From assembly GCA_964567595.1 (NCBI GenBank), contig CAZMNF010000001.1:1-64000 (forward strand): DNA of 64,000 nt. The letters run 5' to 3'. The notes beneath the pieces were generated by a model. It searched no databases and was not told the origin of the DNA. It saw only the letters and a program-made list of their open reading frames with translations. The DNA is from CAZMNF01 sp964567595 (GTDB taxonomy: Bacteria; Bipolaricaulota; Bipolaricaulia; RBG-16-55-9). The stretch's first letter is position 1; the number at the start of each line of letters is the position of its first letter. This document shows positions 8,790-17,654 of the stretch, in pieces. Made by a program: the position numbers and the translations under genes.

Positions 8790-11700
8790 ATGATGAAACG
8801 TGGAATCCTGGCACTTGTGGCTGTTGCCGTCGTGGTCGGCGTGGTGGGCTTGGTGCCGTCGCTGCGACCGGCGTTCGTGGACAGCGCGTTCGACACGTCG
8901 GATGGGCCGTCAGCGTCCTCGGCTGGAAGCGCGGAGCTCGGCTTGATCTCGGAGGCGAGCGGGGACCTCAATGTGGGCGACATGGCCCCGAACTTCCGGC
9001 TCGAAACCGTCGACGGCCGCGTCGTCGAACTGGCGGACTACCGGGGCGACAAGCAAGTTATTTTGAACTTCTGGGCGACGTGGTGTCCGCCGTGCGTGGC
9101 GGAAATGCCCGAGTTCCAAGCCGCCTTTGAGCAGCATTCCGATGACTTAGTCGTTCTGGGTGTCAACCTCACCGAGTCCCAAGACGCCATCCAACAGTTC
9201 CTTGACGACGAAGTGGACGTCTCCTACCCGATTCTGCTGGACCCGAACGGCGAGGTCTCCAGCGGCTACCGGCTCTTTACGCAACCGACCACGTACTTCA
9301 TCGACAAGCAAGGCGAGATCGCCCCAATCGGCGGTCAGCCGGCCAAGAACGGGGCGTTCACGGCAGCCGAGCTGGAAGAACGGGTGGCCGAGTTGCTCAG
9401 TTCCAACGGCGCCCAGTCCGAAGCCGCATCGGCCGAAGGCGGAACCGATGACGAATCGCGCTCGACGGAAGGCGACGTGGACACCGAGGTCGAGGTCAAG
9501 ACGGGTGACTTGAGCGGCACGTACTTCGCCGAGCGCCGCTTGGACGAGATGGGCTTCGACGTCGATCCGACCCAAGTCAAATTCGCGTCATCCATCAATC
9601 CCGACCAGATCATGTCCGGCGGGCCGTCTCCCGACGGCATCCCCAGCATCGACGCCCCCGAGTTCGAGTCCGTCGAAACGGCCGATGGCTGGCTGGAGTC
9701 GGATGACGTCGTGCTGGGGGTGGAGCGCAACGGCGAGGCGAAGGCCTATCCGATTCGGATCCTCAACTGGCACGAGATCGTCAACGACACGATCGGCGGC
9801 ACGCCCATCGCAGCCACATATTGCCCGCTCTGCGGCTCGGGTGTCGTCTTCGTGCAGCCCGAACTGAACGGTCAGCGGGCCGAGTTCGGCACGTCCGGAC
9901 GGCTCTACAACTCCGATCTGGTGATGTATGACCGCGTGACGGGGACGTTCTGGTCCCAGCTCGAGGGGACGCCGATGGTTGGACCGCTCGTCGGGGAATT
10001 CGGCGAACTGGACCGCATCCCGAACAGCATGTCGCGCTGGAGCGATTGGCGATCCGCCCATCCGGATGGACGGGTTCTGGCCCGCCCGACCTCGGCTACG
10101 GCGATGGGCGGCAACCCGCCGCAGGCCGACGATCCGGACGAGGCAAGCCAGGTGCGGGATTACGAGCGCAATCCCTACTCGGGCTACGACGAACGCGAAG
10201 ATCTGATGTTTCCCGTCTCCACCGAGGACGATCGCCTGGACAACAAGCAGAGGGTCAGCGGCGTGACGCTGCAGGATCAGGCGAAGGCCTACCTCAAGTC
10301 TGCGGTGGAGGACGCGGGCCTTATCAACGACTTTGTGGGCGGCGAGCCCGTGCTGACGATATGGCACCCCGAACTGGGCGACGTCGTCGTCTACAAGCGC
10401 AGGCATCCCGAGCGTCCTCAACCCTTGGAGTTCGACAGCCAAGACGGCGAGCTTGTCGACACGACGACGGGCACGACGTGGAGCTGGGACGGCGTGGCCG
10501 AATCCGGTCCGCTGGCGGACGAGAACGTCCAGTTGGAGCGCGTCGCCTCGACGACGACGTTCTGGTTTGCGTGGGCCTCATTCCATCCGGACACGGAGCT
10601 CTTTGCGCCCGAGGCATCTGCCGACCCCTCAAGCGAGGACGCCTCGCGCAACGACGAAAGCACGGAGGCATCGCGTCGCGAGCAAATCACGGGGATATCC
10701 ACCGCGCCGACCGAAACGACGGAGGCTGACGTCAACGTCGGCGACCTCGGATGGAAATACCTCACGGAGCATCAGGTCGATGAGCAAGGCTTCGATATTG
10801 ACGTGGGAAACGTGCGTTACGCCGACTGGGTGGATCGATCCAGCCTTCGCTCTGGCGGCCAGCCGCCGGACGGCATCCCGAGCATCGACGCGCCTCGGTT
10901 CGAATCCGTCAAGTCGGCGCAGGAATGGCTTGACCCCGACGACACGGTCCTGACCGTCGAGCATGGAAATACCGCCAAGGCCTACCCGACGAGAGTGTTG
11001 AACTACCATGAAATCGTCAACGACTCGATTGATGGGACCCCGATCGCGGCGACATTCTGTCCGCTCTGCGGATCCGGCGTTGTCTTCCAGCGGCCGGCTA
11101 TTAACGGGGACCGAGCCGAGTTCGGCACGACCGGCCGCCTCTACAACTCCAATCTCGTGATGTACGACCGCGTGACGGGGACGTTCTGGGATCAGATCAC
11201 CGGCCGGGCGATGATCGGCCCGCTCGTGGGCCATGCCGGGCCGCTCTTGCGGATGCCGAGCAACATGGCCCGATGGGGCACTTGGCATCCGGAGCATCCC
11301 GACGCGCAAGTGTTATCTCGACCGACATCCGCCGTGGCCGTGGGCGGCTACGGGCCTCAGACGGATAGCGCGGAAACAGCCCGACTGTTGAAGGATTATT
11401 CCCAACACCCCTACGCGGACTACGTCAGCAGCGACCACGGCACGTTCGGGACGCTAGCCAGCGACGACCGGCTCGTCCCGAAAGCGAAGGTGTCCGGCTT
11501 CCAGATCCAAGGCGAGAGCAAAGCCTACAAGGCGTCTGCCGTCAAGTCGGACCGGGTCATCAACGATGCCGTCGGGGACGTCCCCGTCGTGGTTGTTTGG
11601 GCCCCTGAGATTGACGACGTCGTCGTCCTCAAGCGAACCGTGACAGGACGAGATCAACCGCTGGAATTTGAAATCCAGGATGGTCATTTGGTCGACCAGC

Positions 11701-11879
11701 AGACGGCAACGACGTGGACCTGGGACGGCCAAGCCCGAACCGGGCCGCTGGCAGGGGAGGACGCAGAACTGGAGCGCGTTCCGGCGTCGACAATGTATTG
11801 GTTCGCCTGGGCCGCGTTCCATCCCGACACGGCCCTCTATGCCCCGCAATCGAACGTGCGCCCCGAGCCCACCAATTGA
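8790..11879 (+). CDS. Exported TlpA-like thioredoxin fused to two DUF3179 units
   Basis: The 1029-residue protein has an N-terminal membrane anchor (residues 4-25). A TlpA/ResA-like thioredoxin domain follows (about 58-210) with the redox motif W98-C-P-P-C102. An acidic Ser/Thr-rich linker leads to two tandem DUF3179 units. Each unit has a canonical half with CPLCGSGVVF (Cys345/348 and Cys757/760, period 412 residues) and a degenerate half in which the cysteine motif is lost (TIWHPELGDVVVYKR; VVWAPEIDDVVVLKR). Both halves share the VNDxxGGTP and TGTxW patterns. DUF3179 has no established biochemical role that I can cite. The TlpA part predicts extracytoplasmic thiol chemistry. GAGGAGGG precedes the ATG. 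Operator site A lies 63 bases upstream. Confidence 0.9.
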   Translation: MMKRGILALVAVAVVVGVVGLVPSLRPAFVDSAFDTSDGPSASSAGSAELGLISEASGDLNVGDMAPNFRLETVDGRVVELADYRGDKQVILNFWATWCPPCVAEMPEFQAAFEQHSDDLVVLGVNLTESQDAIQQFLDDEVDVSYPILLDPNGEVSSGYRLFTQPTTYFIDKQGEIAPIGGQPAKNGAFTAAELEERVAELLSSNGAQSEAASAEGGTDDESRSTEGDVDTEVEVKTGDLSGTYFAERRLDEMGFDVDPTQVKFASSINPDQIMSGGPSPDGIPSIDAPEFESVETADGWLESDDVVLGVERNGEAKAYPIRILNWHEIVNDTIGGTPIAATYCPLCGSGVVFVQPELNGQRAEFGTSGRLYNSDLVMYDRVTGTFWSQLEGTPMVGPLVGEFGELDRIPNSMSRWSDWRSAHPDGRVLARPTSATAMGGNPPQADDPDEASQVRDYERNPYSGYDEREDLMFPVSTEDDRLDNKQRVSGVTLQDQAKAYLKSAVEDAGLINDFVGGEPVLTIWHPELGDVVVYKRRHPERPQPLEFDSQDGELVDTTTGTTWSWDGVAESGPLADENVQLERVASTTTFWFAWASFHPDTELFAPEASADPSSEDASRNDESTEASRREQITGISTAPTETTEADVNVGDLGWKYLTEHQVDEQGFDIDVGNVRYADWVDRSSLRSGGQPPDGIPSIDAPRFESVKSAQEWLDPDDTVLTVEHGNTAKAYPTRVLNYHEIVNDSIDGTPIAATFCPLCGSGVVFQRPAINGDRAEFGTTGRLYNSNLVMYDRVTGTFWDQITGRAMIGPLVGHAGPLLRMPSNMARWGTWHPEHPDAQVLSRPTSAVAVGGYGPQTDSAETARLLKDYSQHPYADYVSSDHGTFGTLASDDRLVPKAKVSGFQIQGESKAYKASAVKSDRVINDAVGDVPVVVVWAPEIDDVVVLKRTVTGRDQPLEFEIQDGHLVDQQTATTWTWDGQARTGPLAGEDAELERVPASTMYWFAWAAFHPDTALYAPQSNVRPEPTN

Positions 11880-12179
11880 ACGGACCGAATTGAGCCCCGC
11901 GAGGAACAACCGAGCTGGAACGGTTGCCGTGGCTGCCGCCTGAGCGGTCGGCCGCTCCCACCATCACGAAGATCGTGACGGCCATGGGCTTCGAGATCAG
12001 CATGACCAGCCACCGTCCGTGGACGCGCCGGCGGGCTTTGATCTGATCGAGGATTCGTGATAAAACTTCCCTTCAAGGAAGTAATCTAAAACGGGATAGG
12101 AGGTGGTAGAGGGAGAAACGCTCTACGAAAAGTCTCAAAGGTTCGTCACTTTCCAAATATCAGACAAGGAGGTCGAATA
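11880..12179 (+). other. Intergenic region with hairpins and a possible promoter
   Basis: There is no convincing gene in these 300 bases. Hairpins CAACCG-N8-CGGTTG (11907-11926) and GAGCGG-TCGG-CCGCTC (11942-11957) follow the upstream gene but lack a U-run, so termination is uncertain. TTGATC (12038-12043), a 17-base spacer and TAAAAC (12061-12066) form a moderate promoter match. Further down are the inverted repeats ACTTCC-N6-GGAAGT (12065-12082) and GTAGAG-N9-CTCTAC (12106-12126). They would fall in the leader of the binding-protein gene and may stabilise or regulate its mRNA. AAGGAGGT precedes the ATG at 12180. Confidence 0.4.
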
Positions 12180-13496
12180 ATGGCTGATCACAAGCAACTG
12201 GCTTTCGTCAGTCGGCGTCGCTTCCTCAAGGGGATTGGTGCCGCTGGTGGCGCGTTGACGCTGAGCGGTCCGATGGTGTTCCGTGGCATGGCCCAGCCGC
12301 CCCAGGTTCCCGTGGGGGCGCTCTTCGCGTTCACTGGCGGTCTCTCCGAGTTCGGCCCGAACTTCGAGCGAGCCGCGCAACTGGCCGTTGACCACATCAA
12401 CAACGCGGCCAACCAGGTCTTCGGCGGTCCGATCATGCGCCTCGTCGTCGAGGACACGGCGACGGCCCCGTCCCAGGGAGTCGATCGCGCCAACAGCTTG
12501 GTCAACCAGGAAGGCGTCCCGGCCATCATCGGCGCGCTGTCCAGCGGCGTCTCCCAGGCCGTTGGCGAGTCCGTGACCGTTGACGCCAACGTGCTCCAGA
12601 TTTCTCCGGCGTCGACGTCGCCGGTCTTCAGTGGGCCGCCGTTCGATGAGACGTTCTTCCGCACCACCGTAACCGACGTGCAGCAGGGCGTCGTGGCGGC
12701 CATGCTTGCGCGCGGCGAGGTCGTCGACGGCTACTCCAACGACGCGGCCTCGGTCATGTACACCAACAACGCCTACGGCCAAGGCCTCAACGACGTCTTT
12801 GCCGCGGCGTTTGAGCGCCGTGACGGCACGGTTCAGGCTCAGGTTCCGCACCAGGCCGGCACGCCGGAGCCGACCTACGTGGATGACCTCGAGCAGGCAT
12901 TGGCCGATAATCCGGACATCATCATGACGCCGAGCTATCCCGGCGCGTCGACGGTGTTCATGCAGGAGGCGCTGGAGCAGTTCGACTTCACCGGCTTCCA
13001 GCACACCGACGGCACCCAGTCCGAGGACAACATCGACGCGGTTGGCATCGAGAACCTTATGGGTCAACACGGCACGGCACCGGGGTCCCCCGACAGCCGC
13101 GAGGCGTTCCAGATGTTCGACAGCATGTACGCCGAACGGTATGGACGGACGCCGCCCCTGCCGTTCATGGCCCAGTGCTACGACGCCGCGTTCATCGTCG
13201 GCCTGACGATCGCCAAGGCGATCTCTGACGGAGTGGACGTCACGGGTCCGAACCTGATCGATCGGATCCGGGAGGTCTCCAACTCGCCCGGCGAGACCGT
13301 CAGCGTCGGTCCTGAGGGCTCGCAGGCCGCGCTGGAGGGGATCGACGGCGGAGACGACATCGACTACTCCGGTGCCTCCGGCGAGCAGAACTTCAACGAC
13401 GTCGGCGACGTCGCGGGCGCCGGCATCCAAGTCTGGCGCTACGGCGAGGACGGCATCGAGAACGTCACGACCGTCGTCGACGTGCCATCCGAATAA
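12180..13496 (+). CDS. Branched-chain amino-acid-type ABC transporter substrate-binding protein
   Basis: The 438-residue product is a periplasmic-binding-fold type I (LivK-like) receptor. The N-terminus SRRRFLKGIGAAGGALTLSG is a twin-arginine (Tat) signal, so it is exported folded. The mature part shows the family pattern VPVGALFAFTGGLSEFGPNFERAAQLAVDHIN and a ligand-site stretch near IIGALSSGVSQAVGESVTV. It supplies the permease/ATPase genes at 13659-17538, which lie convergent on the other strand. Ligand could be branched-chain amino acids, amides or urea; sequence alone does not decide. An AAGGAGGT about seven bases upstream supports the ATG. Confidence 0.93.
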   Translation: MADHKQLAFVSRRRFLKGIGAAGGALTLSGPMVFRGMAQPPQVPVGALFAFTGGLSEFGPNFERAAQLAVDHINNAANQVFGGPIMRLVVEDTATAPSQGVDRANSLVNQEGVPAIIGALSSGVSQAVGESVTVDANVLQISPASTSPVFSGPPFDETFFRTTVTDVQQGVVAAMLARGEVVDGYSNDAASVMYTNNAYGQGLNDVFAAAFERRDGTVQAQVPHQAGTPEPTYVDDLEQALADNPDIIMTPSYPGASTVFMQEALEQFDFTGFQHTDGTQSEDNIDAVGIENLMGQHGTAPGSPDSREAFQMFDSMYAERYGRTPPLPFMAQCYDAAFIVGLTIAKAISDGVDVTGPNLIDRIREVSNSPGETVSVGPEGSQAALEGIDGGDDIDYSGASGEQNFNDVGDVAGAGIQVWRYGEDGIENVTTVVDVPSE

Positions 13497-13540
13497 GTCC
13501 CGATCTCAGCCCAATAACGAATCGGTCAATGGTGCCGATC

Positions 13541-13580
13541 GACGCGGGGACCTGGTCACAGGTCCCCGCGTCCTTTATTG
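13541..13580 (+). terminator. Rho-independent terminator
   Basis: A perfect 14-bp stem (13541-13554 with 13559-13572) closes a GTCA loop and is followed by CTTTATT. The stem is GC-rich and lies 45 bases after the binding-protein stop codon. It ends that monocistronic transcript and helps separate it from the convergent permease operon. It is the clearest terminator in the window. Confidence 0.9.
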
Positions 13581-13658
13581 AGCGCTTGGCGTGGAGATGA
13601 GCGGTTAGCGATCGTCGGGTGAGGGGAGATGCCGAGCCTTTAGCATCCGGCGCTATAG

Positions 13659-14882
13659 CTAACTGGATGCGGACGTCTTCTCAGTGCCCATCAGCTTCGA
13701 GACGATCTTCCGCTCGGCCAGAATGCCTTGAGGCCGGTAAATCAGAATGAGCTCCAATAAGATGGCGACCAACGTATACCGGAGGTATTGGCTACGCGCT
13801 GGCAGATCCGGGTGGATGTATTCTAGCGCGGGGCCGAGCATGCCAGCCAGATCCTGGGTGAAGGTCCAGATCACGTAGAGAAGGATCCCGCCCAAGATGG
13901 CGCCTCGATTGTTGCCGCTGCCGCCAAGCATCAACATCACCCAGATGAGAAACGTCGCTCGCAGCGGGCGGAAGCTGCTGTAGTCGATCGCCAAAATGTG
14001 GTGGGCATAGAGCGCGCCGCCGATGCCCATAATAACCGCTCCAAGGACAAATGCCTGCACCTTGTACGAGGACACGTCCTTGCCGCTCATGGCCGTGGCA
14101 TCCGGATCTTCGCGGACGGCCCTCAAGACCCGCCCCCAAGGCGAGCGGGTCATGCGCTCAACGATGATGTAGAGGACGAACAGGATGAGCATGACGATGA
14201 CCAGGTAGATAAAGCCGTACTCGCGCGGCGTCAGGGGCGCAAACAGGCCAGTCAACCAATCCGGCAGCCACGCACACGACGGATCCTCAACGAGGCAGAA
14301 CAGCGGCTGGGGGATCCCGCTCAACGGTCGAGGTCCGTTCGCCAGCCATCGCTCGTTCTGAAAGATGAGGCGAACGATTTCGCCAATGCCGATCGTGGCG
14401 ATGGCGAGGTAATCCAAGCGCAGTTGAAGGGTGGCCCGCGCGATGAACCAGGCAACGATGCCGGAGACGAGTCCGGCGGCGAGAATGCCGACGAGGAAAG
14501 GGGCATCCAGCCCGAAGGCTTGCTGTTTGAACTGGGCCTGAATGCCCGACGGCATGGTCGTCGTGACAAGCCCTGTCGTGAACGCACCGAGGGCGAAAAA
14601 TGCCGCAATGCCGAAGTTGAGCAGGCCGGACCCGCCCCATTGGATGTTCAAGCCGAGTGTCATGATCGCGTAGATCCCGGCAAAGACGCCGATCGACGTG
14701 GCGATGTACGTTAGCAAGCCGGGCGGAATCGCGATCGTTGCCACGATCGCAACGGCTAGGCCGATAGCCCCTCCCAATACGATGCGCCCATACCATTGGA
14801 CCTGGCTCGGGAGGAAGCGGGCTGCAACGATCGCAAGCGGAATCGCCATCAGGAATGCTTTAATCCAAGCCACACTGGTCAC
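13659..14882 (-). CDS. livM: LivM-type ABC transporter permease
   Basis: This 407-residue integral membrane protein belongs to the LivM branch of the branched-chain amino-acid permeases. It has about ten hydrophobic segments, the family stretch NIQWGGSGLLNFGIAAFFALGAF, and the coupling-helix region SPWGRVLRAVREDPDATAMSGKD that contacts the ATPases. The segment between residues 175 and 215 (PLSGIPQPLF...LTPREYG) is an extracytoplasmic loop. It is the last gene of livG-livF-livH-livM, with a six-base gap after livH. The symbol reflects family, not proven substrate. Confidence 0.93.
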   Translation of the reverse strand: MTSVAWIKAFLMAIPLAIVAARFLPSQVQWYGRIVLGGAIGLAVAIVATIAIPPGLLTYIATSIGVFAGIYAIMTLGLNIQWGGSGLLNFGIAAFFALGAFTTGLVTTTMPSGIQAQFKQQAFGLDAPFLVGILAAGLVSGIVAWFIARATLQLRLDYLAIATIGIGEIVRLIFQNERWLANGPRPLSGIPQPLFCLVEDPSCAWLPDWLTGLFAPLTPREYGFIYLVIVMLILFVLYIIVERMTRSPWGRVLRAVREDPDATAMSGKDVSSYKVQAFVLGAVIMGIGGALYAHHILAIDYSSFRPLRATFLIWVMLMLGGSGNNRGAILGGILLYVIWTFTQDLAGMLGPALEYIHPDLPARSQYLRYTLVAILLELILIYRPQGILAERKIVSKLMGTEKTSASS

Positions 14883-14888
14883 GTGCGA

Positions 14889-16025
14889 TCACGCTCCCCG
14901 GCTGCCAAAGATGCCCTGTGGGCGTACCAGCAGCATGAGAATCATGACGAGAAACGCCATGCCCGGCCCGTAAGTGGAGTTAACGAACATGGTGGAGACC
15001 ATCCAGATCACGCCGATGATCAGGCCGCCGACCAGGGCTCCGTACGGGTTGCCGATGCTGCCCATGATCACGGCTGCAAACACGGGGACCAAAAAGAAGA
15101 AGCCCATCGTCGGTCGGAGTTGGAGATTGAGCCCGTAGAGCATGCCGCCGATCGCGGCCAGAGCGCCCCCGATGATCCAGGTCCACAAGATGACGCGCTC
15201 GGTGTTGATGCCCGTGACCTTGGCCAAATCGACGTTATCCGCGGTCGCCCGCATCGCTTTGCCCAGTTTGGTCCGCTCCAACAACAGATACGTCAGCACG
15301 ATCAACACGATCGAGATGCCGAAAATGAAGAACTGGTCCGGCGGAATCCGGATGCCGCTAAAGAGCTCGACCGCGGGCGTTAAGCGCCCCTGATAGTAGA
15401 AGTGGAAGTCGGCTCCCCAGATGAGATAGATCAAGCTGCGGATGAAGAACGCCATCCCCAACGACGACATCGCCAACAGCACCAACCCGGCCGAGCGTTC
15501 CCGTAGCGGGCGATAGACCAGTCGATCGGCGAGGGCGGCAATTCCGCCCACCACCGGTATGCTGATCAACAGGCTCAGGATAAACTCCCAGCCGAAGGTG
15601 AACGGCCCGATCTGTTCGGTCTGGGGCAACACCGCGAGGGCCGCTAGCCCCACGTAAGCGCCGGCGGACATGAGATCGCCGTGGGCGAAATTGGGGAACT
15701 TCACGACGCCGTAGACGAGCGTCAGTCCGATGGCGCTGACCGCGATGATGCTGCCCAGCATGATTCCGCGGATCGTCAGCGAAACGAAGCTGTTGACTGA
15801 GACCTGTGGGCTCTCCCACCATAGGGCGACAAGCAGGACGGCGAACAAGAGGATCGCCAGCGGGCGGCCCGCTTTGTCAACAAATTGGCGGACGCTGCCC
15901 TGAACCGGGGGCGCGGCCGTGCTGCCAAGGGTGACGTCCGATGGCGATGTCGAGCGAGGGACGTCCTGCGAATTCGGGCCTTGGGGATCGTCGTCCCGAC
16001 GTTCGGGGCGTTGAGGATCGCTCAT
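14889..16025 (-). CDS. livH: LivH-type ABC transporter permease
   Basis: The 378-residue protein is the partner permease of the LivH branch, with SLTIRGIMLGSIIAVSAIGLTLVYGVVKFPNFAHGDLMSAGAY and the coupling segment RTKLGKAMRATADNVDLAKVTGI. Unlike most LivH proteins (about 290-300 residues) it carries a hydrophilic, proline-rich N-terminal extension of about 50 residues (RPERRDDDPQGPNSQD). That extension may be cytoplasmic or reflect an overlong start. It begins three bases after the livF stop, consistent with coupled translation. Confidence 0.93.
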   Translation of the reverse strand: MSDPQRPERRDDDPQGPNSQDVPRSTSPSDVTLGSTAAPPVQGSVRQFVDKAGRPLAILLFAVLLVALWWESPQVSVNSFVSLTIRGIMLGSIIAVSAIGLTLVYGVVKFPNFAHGDLMSAGAYVGLAALAVLPQTEQIGPFTFGWEFILSLLISIPVVGGIAALADRLVYRPLRERSAGLVLLAMSSLGMAFFIRSLIYLIWGADFHFYYQGRLTPAVELFSGIRIPPDQFFIFGISIVLIVLTYLLLERTKLGKAMRATADNVDLAKVTGINTERVILWTWIIGGALAAIGGMLYGLNLQLRPTMGFFFLVPVFAAVIMGSIGNPYGALVGGLIIGVIWMVSTMFVNSTYGPGMAFLVMILMLLVRPQGIFGSRGA

Positions 16026-16028
16026 GCG

Positions 16029-16736
16029 TTAGCCTCCCAGATAGAGCCGGGCCACTTCGGGGTCGTTTAAAAGCTCTTCGCCCGAGCCCTCAAAGCGGTT
16101 CTCGCCGTTGGCCAGGACATAGCCTTGATCGGCCATTTGCAGCGACTTCTTGGCGTTCTGCTCCACCATGATGATCGCCACACCCGTCTCGTTGATGTCG
16201 GTAATGCGCTCGAAGATCACGTCGACGAGCTTGGGCGCCAAGGCCGCCGACGGTTCGTCCAAAAGCAACAATTGGGGATTGAGCATCAAGGCCCGCCCCA
16301 TGGCGACCATCTGGCGCTCCCCGCCGCTCATCTTGCCGGCCCGTTGGCCACGGCGTTCCTTCAGGAGCGGAAATAGCTCGTAGACGTGGTCCTTGCGGGC
16401 CTGGAGATCCCCGTCTTTCAAAATGAACGCGCCCATCTCCAGGTTCTCTTCCACGGTGAGTGTGGTGAAGACGTTGGCGACCTGGGGAACGTAGCACATG
16501 CCCTCGCGCACGATCTGATCGGGCGAGAAGCCCCCGATCTCCTTGTCGTTGAAACGTATGGACCCCTCCCAGGGTTTCAGGAGCCCGAAGACCGTCTTCA
16601 TGAACGTCGACTTGCCCGCGCCGTTCGGGCCGATGATCGAGACGACCTCCGCCTCATCGATCGACATCGAGACCTCTCCCAGGACTTTCATGTCGCCGTA
16701 GCCGCTCGTGACGCCCTCAGCCCTCAGCAACGGCAT
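16029..16736 (-). CDS. livF: LivF-type ABC transporter ATPase
   Basis: At 235 residues this is a standard LivF ATPase. It has Walker A GPNGAGKSTFMKT, signature MSGGERQMVAMGRAL, Walker B LLLLDEPSAAL and the switch histidine region reduced to IIMVEQNAKKSL, as is usual for LivF. It pairs with LivG to power the LivHM permease. Its start codon lies inside the end of livG (20-base overlap), indicating translational coupling. Confidence 0.95.
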   Translation of the reverse strand: MPLLRAEGVTSGYGDMKVLGEVSMSIDEAEVVSIIGPNGAGKSTFMKTVFGLLKPWEGSIRFNDKEIGGFSPDQIVREGMCYVPQVANVFTTLTVEENLEMGAFILKDGDLQARKDHVYELFPLLKERRGQRAGKMSGGERQMVAMGRALMLNPQLLLLDEPSAALAPKLVDVIFERITDINETGVAIIMVEQNAKKSLQMADQGYVLANGENRFEGSGEELLNDPEVARLYLGG

Positions 16737-17538
16737 ACTGGCCTCCCAGGTAGGCGTCGAGCACGCGCTGGTCGTTGCGGACCTCTTCGGGGGTGCCTTC
16801 CATGAGCTTGTGGCCCTCGCTCATGACGATCACGGGGTTGCACAGCGACATGACCAGATCCATGTCGTGCTCGATCACGAGGAACGTGATGCCGCGGTCT
16901 CGGCGCAGTTCTTCGATGTTGGCGCTCAGTTTCTTCATGAGCGTCCGGTTGACGCCGGCGCCCGGCTCGTCGAGGAGCACGAGATCGGGATCGGCCATGA
17001 GCGTGCGCGCCAGCTCCAACAGCTTCTTCTGGCCGCCGGAGAGATTGGCCGCCAGTTCGGACGTGAGGTGTAGGAGATCGACAAATTCCAGGACCTCCAG
17101 CGCTTTATCCCGGATCGCAAGCTCTTCGCGGCGCACGGCCAACGGCCGAATCACGGGGTTCCAGAACTTTTCCCCGAGCTGATGGGGTGGCACCAGCATG
17201 AGGTTTTCCAAGACGGTCATGCCCTGTTGCTCGTGGGGAATCTGGAACGTGCGGCAGAGGCCGAGATGGAAGATGCGGTGGGGGGGAAGGCCGGTAATGT
17301 CTCCGCCCTTGAATTGGACGTTCCCCGCGTCCGGGCGGTAGAACCCGGTGATCAAGTTGAACAGCGTCGTCTTGCCCGCGCCGTTCGGGCCGATCAGGCC
17401 CGTGATCGTGCCGGGCTGAACGTCCAGGCTGCAGTGGTCGACGGCCCGCAGGCCGCCGAAATCCCGAACAACGTCGCGCACGCTGAGCAACGCACGCCCG
17501 TCGCCCTCTGGCGTCGTGACTGCCTCCTCACCCGCCAT
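16717..17538 (-). CDS. livG: LivG-type ABC transporter ATPase
   Basis: The 273-residue ATPase opens the liv operon. Motifs are Walker A GPNGAGKTTLFNLITGFYRP, signature LSGGQKKLLELARTLM, Walker B LVLLDEPGAGVN and the switch segment FLVIEHDMDLVMSLCN, all typical of LivG. A short N-terminal extension of about 15 residues precedes the core. The 116 bases between dnaB and this gene contain a perfect hairpin but no obvious promoter, so transcription may come partly from dnaB. Confidence 0.95.
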   Translation of the reverse strand: MAGEEAVTTPEGDGRALLSVRDVVRDFGGLRAVDHCSLDVQPGTITGLIGPNGAGKTTLFNLITGFYRPDAGNVQFKGGDITGLPPHRIFHLGLCRTFQIPHEQQGMTVLENLMLVPPHQLGEKFWNPVIRPLAVRREELAIRDKALEVLEFVDLLHLTSELAANLSGGQKKLLELARTLMADPDLVLLDEPGAGVNRTLMKKLSANIEELRRDRGITFLVIEHDMDLVMSLCNPVIVMSEGHKLMEGTPEEVRNDQRVLDAYLGGQYAVAEG

Positions 17539-17571
17539 GTCGATTTCAAACCCCAGTTTGCGCTTTTTCGG

Positions 17572-17596
17572 GCCTGACTGATGATCTCAGTCAGGC
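17572..17596. other. Perfect inverted repeat between dnaB and livG
   Basis: A 10-bp stem, GCCTGACTGA / TCAGTCAGGC, closes a five-base loop. It lies 34 bases before the livG start and 59 bases after the dnaB stop. In the direction of transcription (minus) the stem is followed by As, not Us, so it is not a standard intrinsic terminator. It may be an operator, an mRNA-stability hairpin or a factor-dependent terminator. Confidence 0.5.
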
Positions 17597-17654
17597 ATAG
17601 GCGCGATTATAGCCCGAAGGCGCCGTGAGGGCAACGTTCTGAACGGACGGCGAT

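Noticed and set aside
17572..17596. Intrinsic terminator after dnaB
   Set aside because: The 10-bp stem is perfect, but in the direction of dnaB transcription it is followed by As rather than Us, so I kept it only as an inverted repeat.
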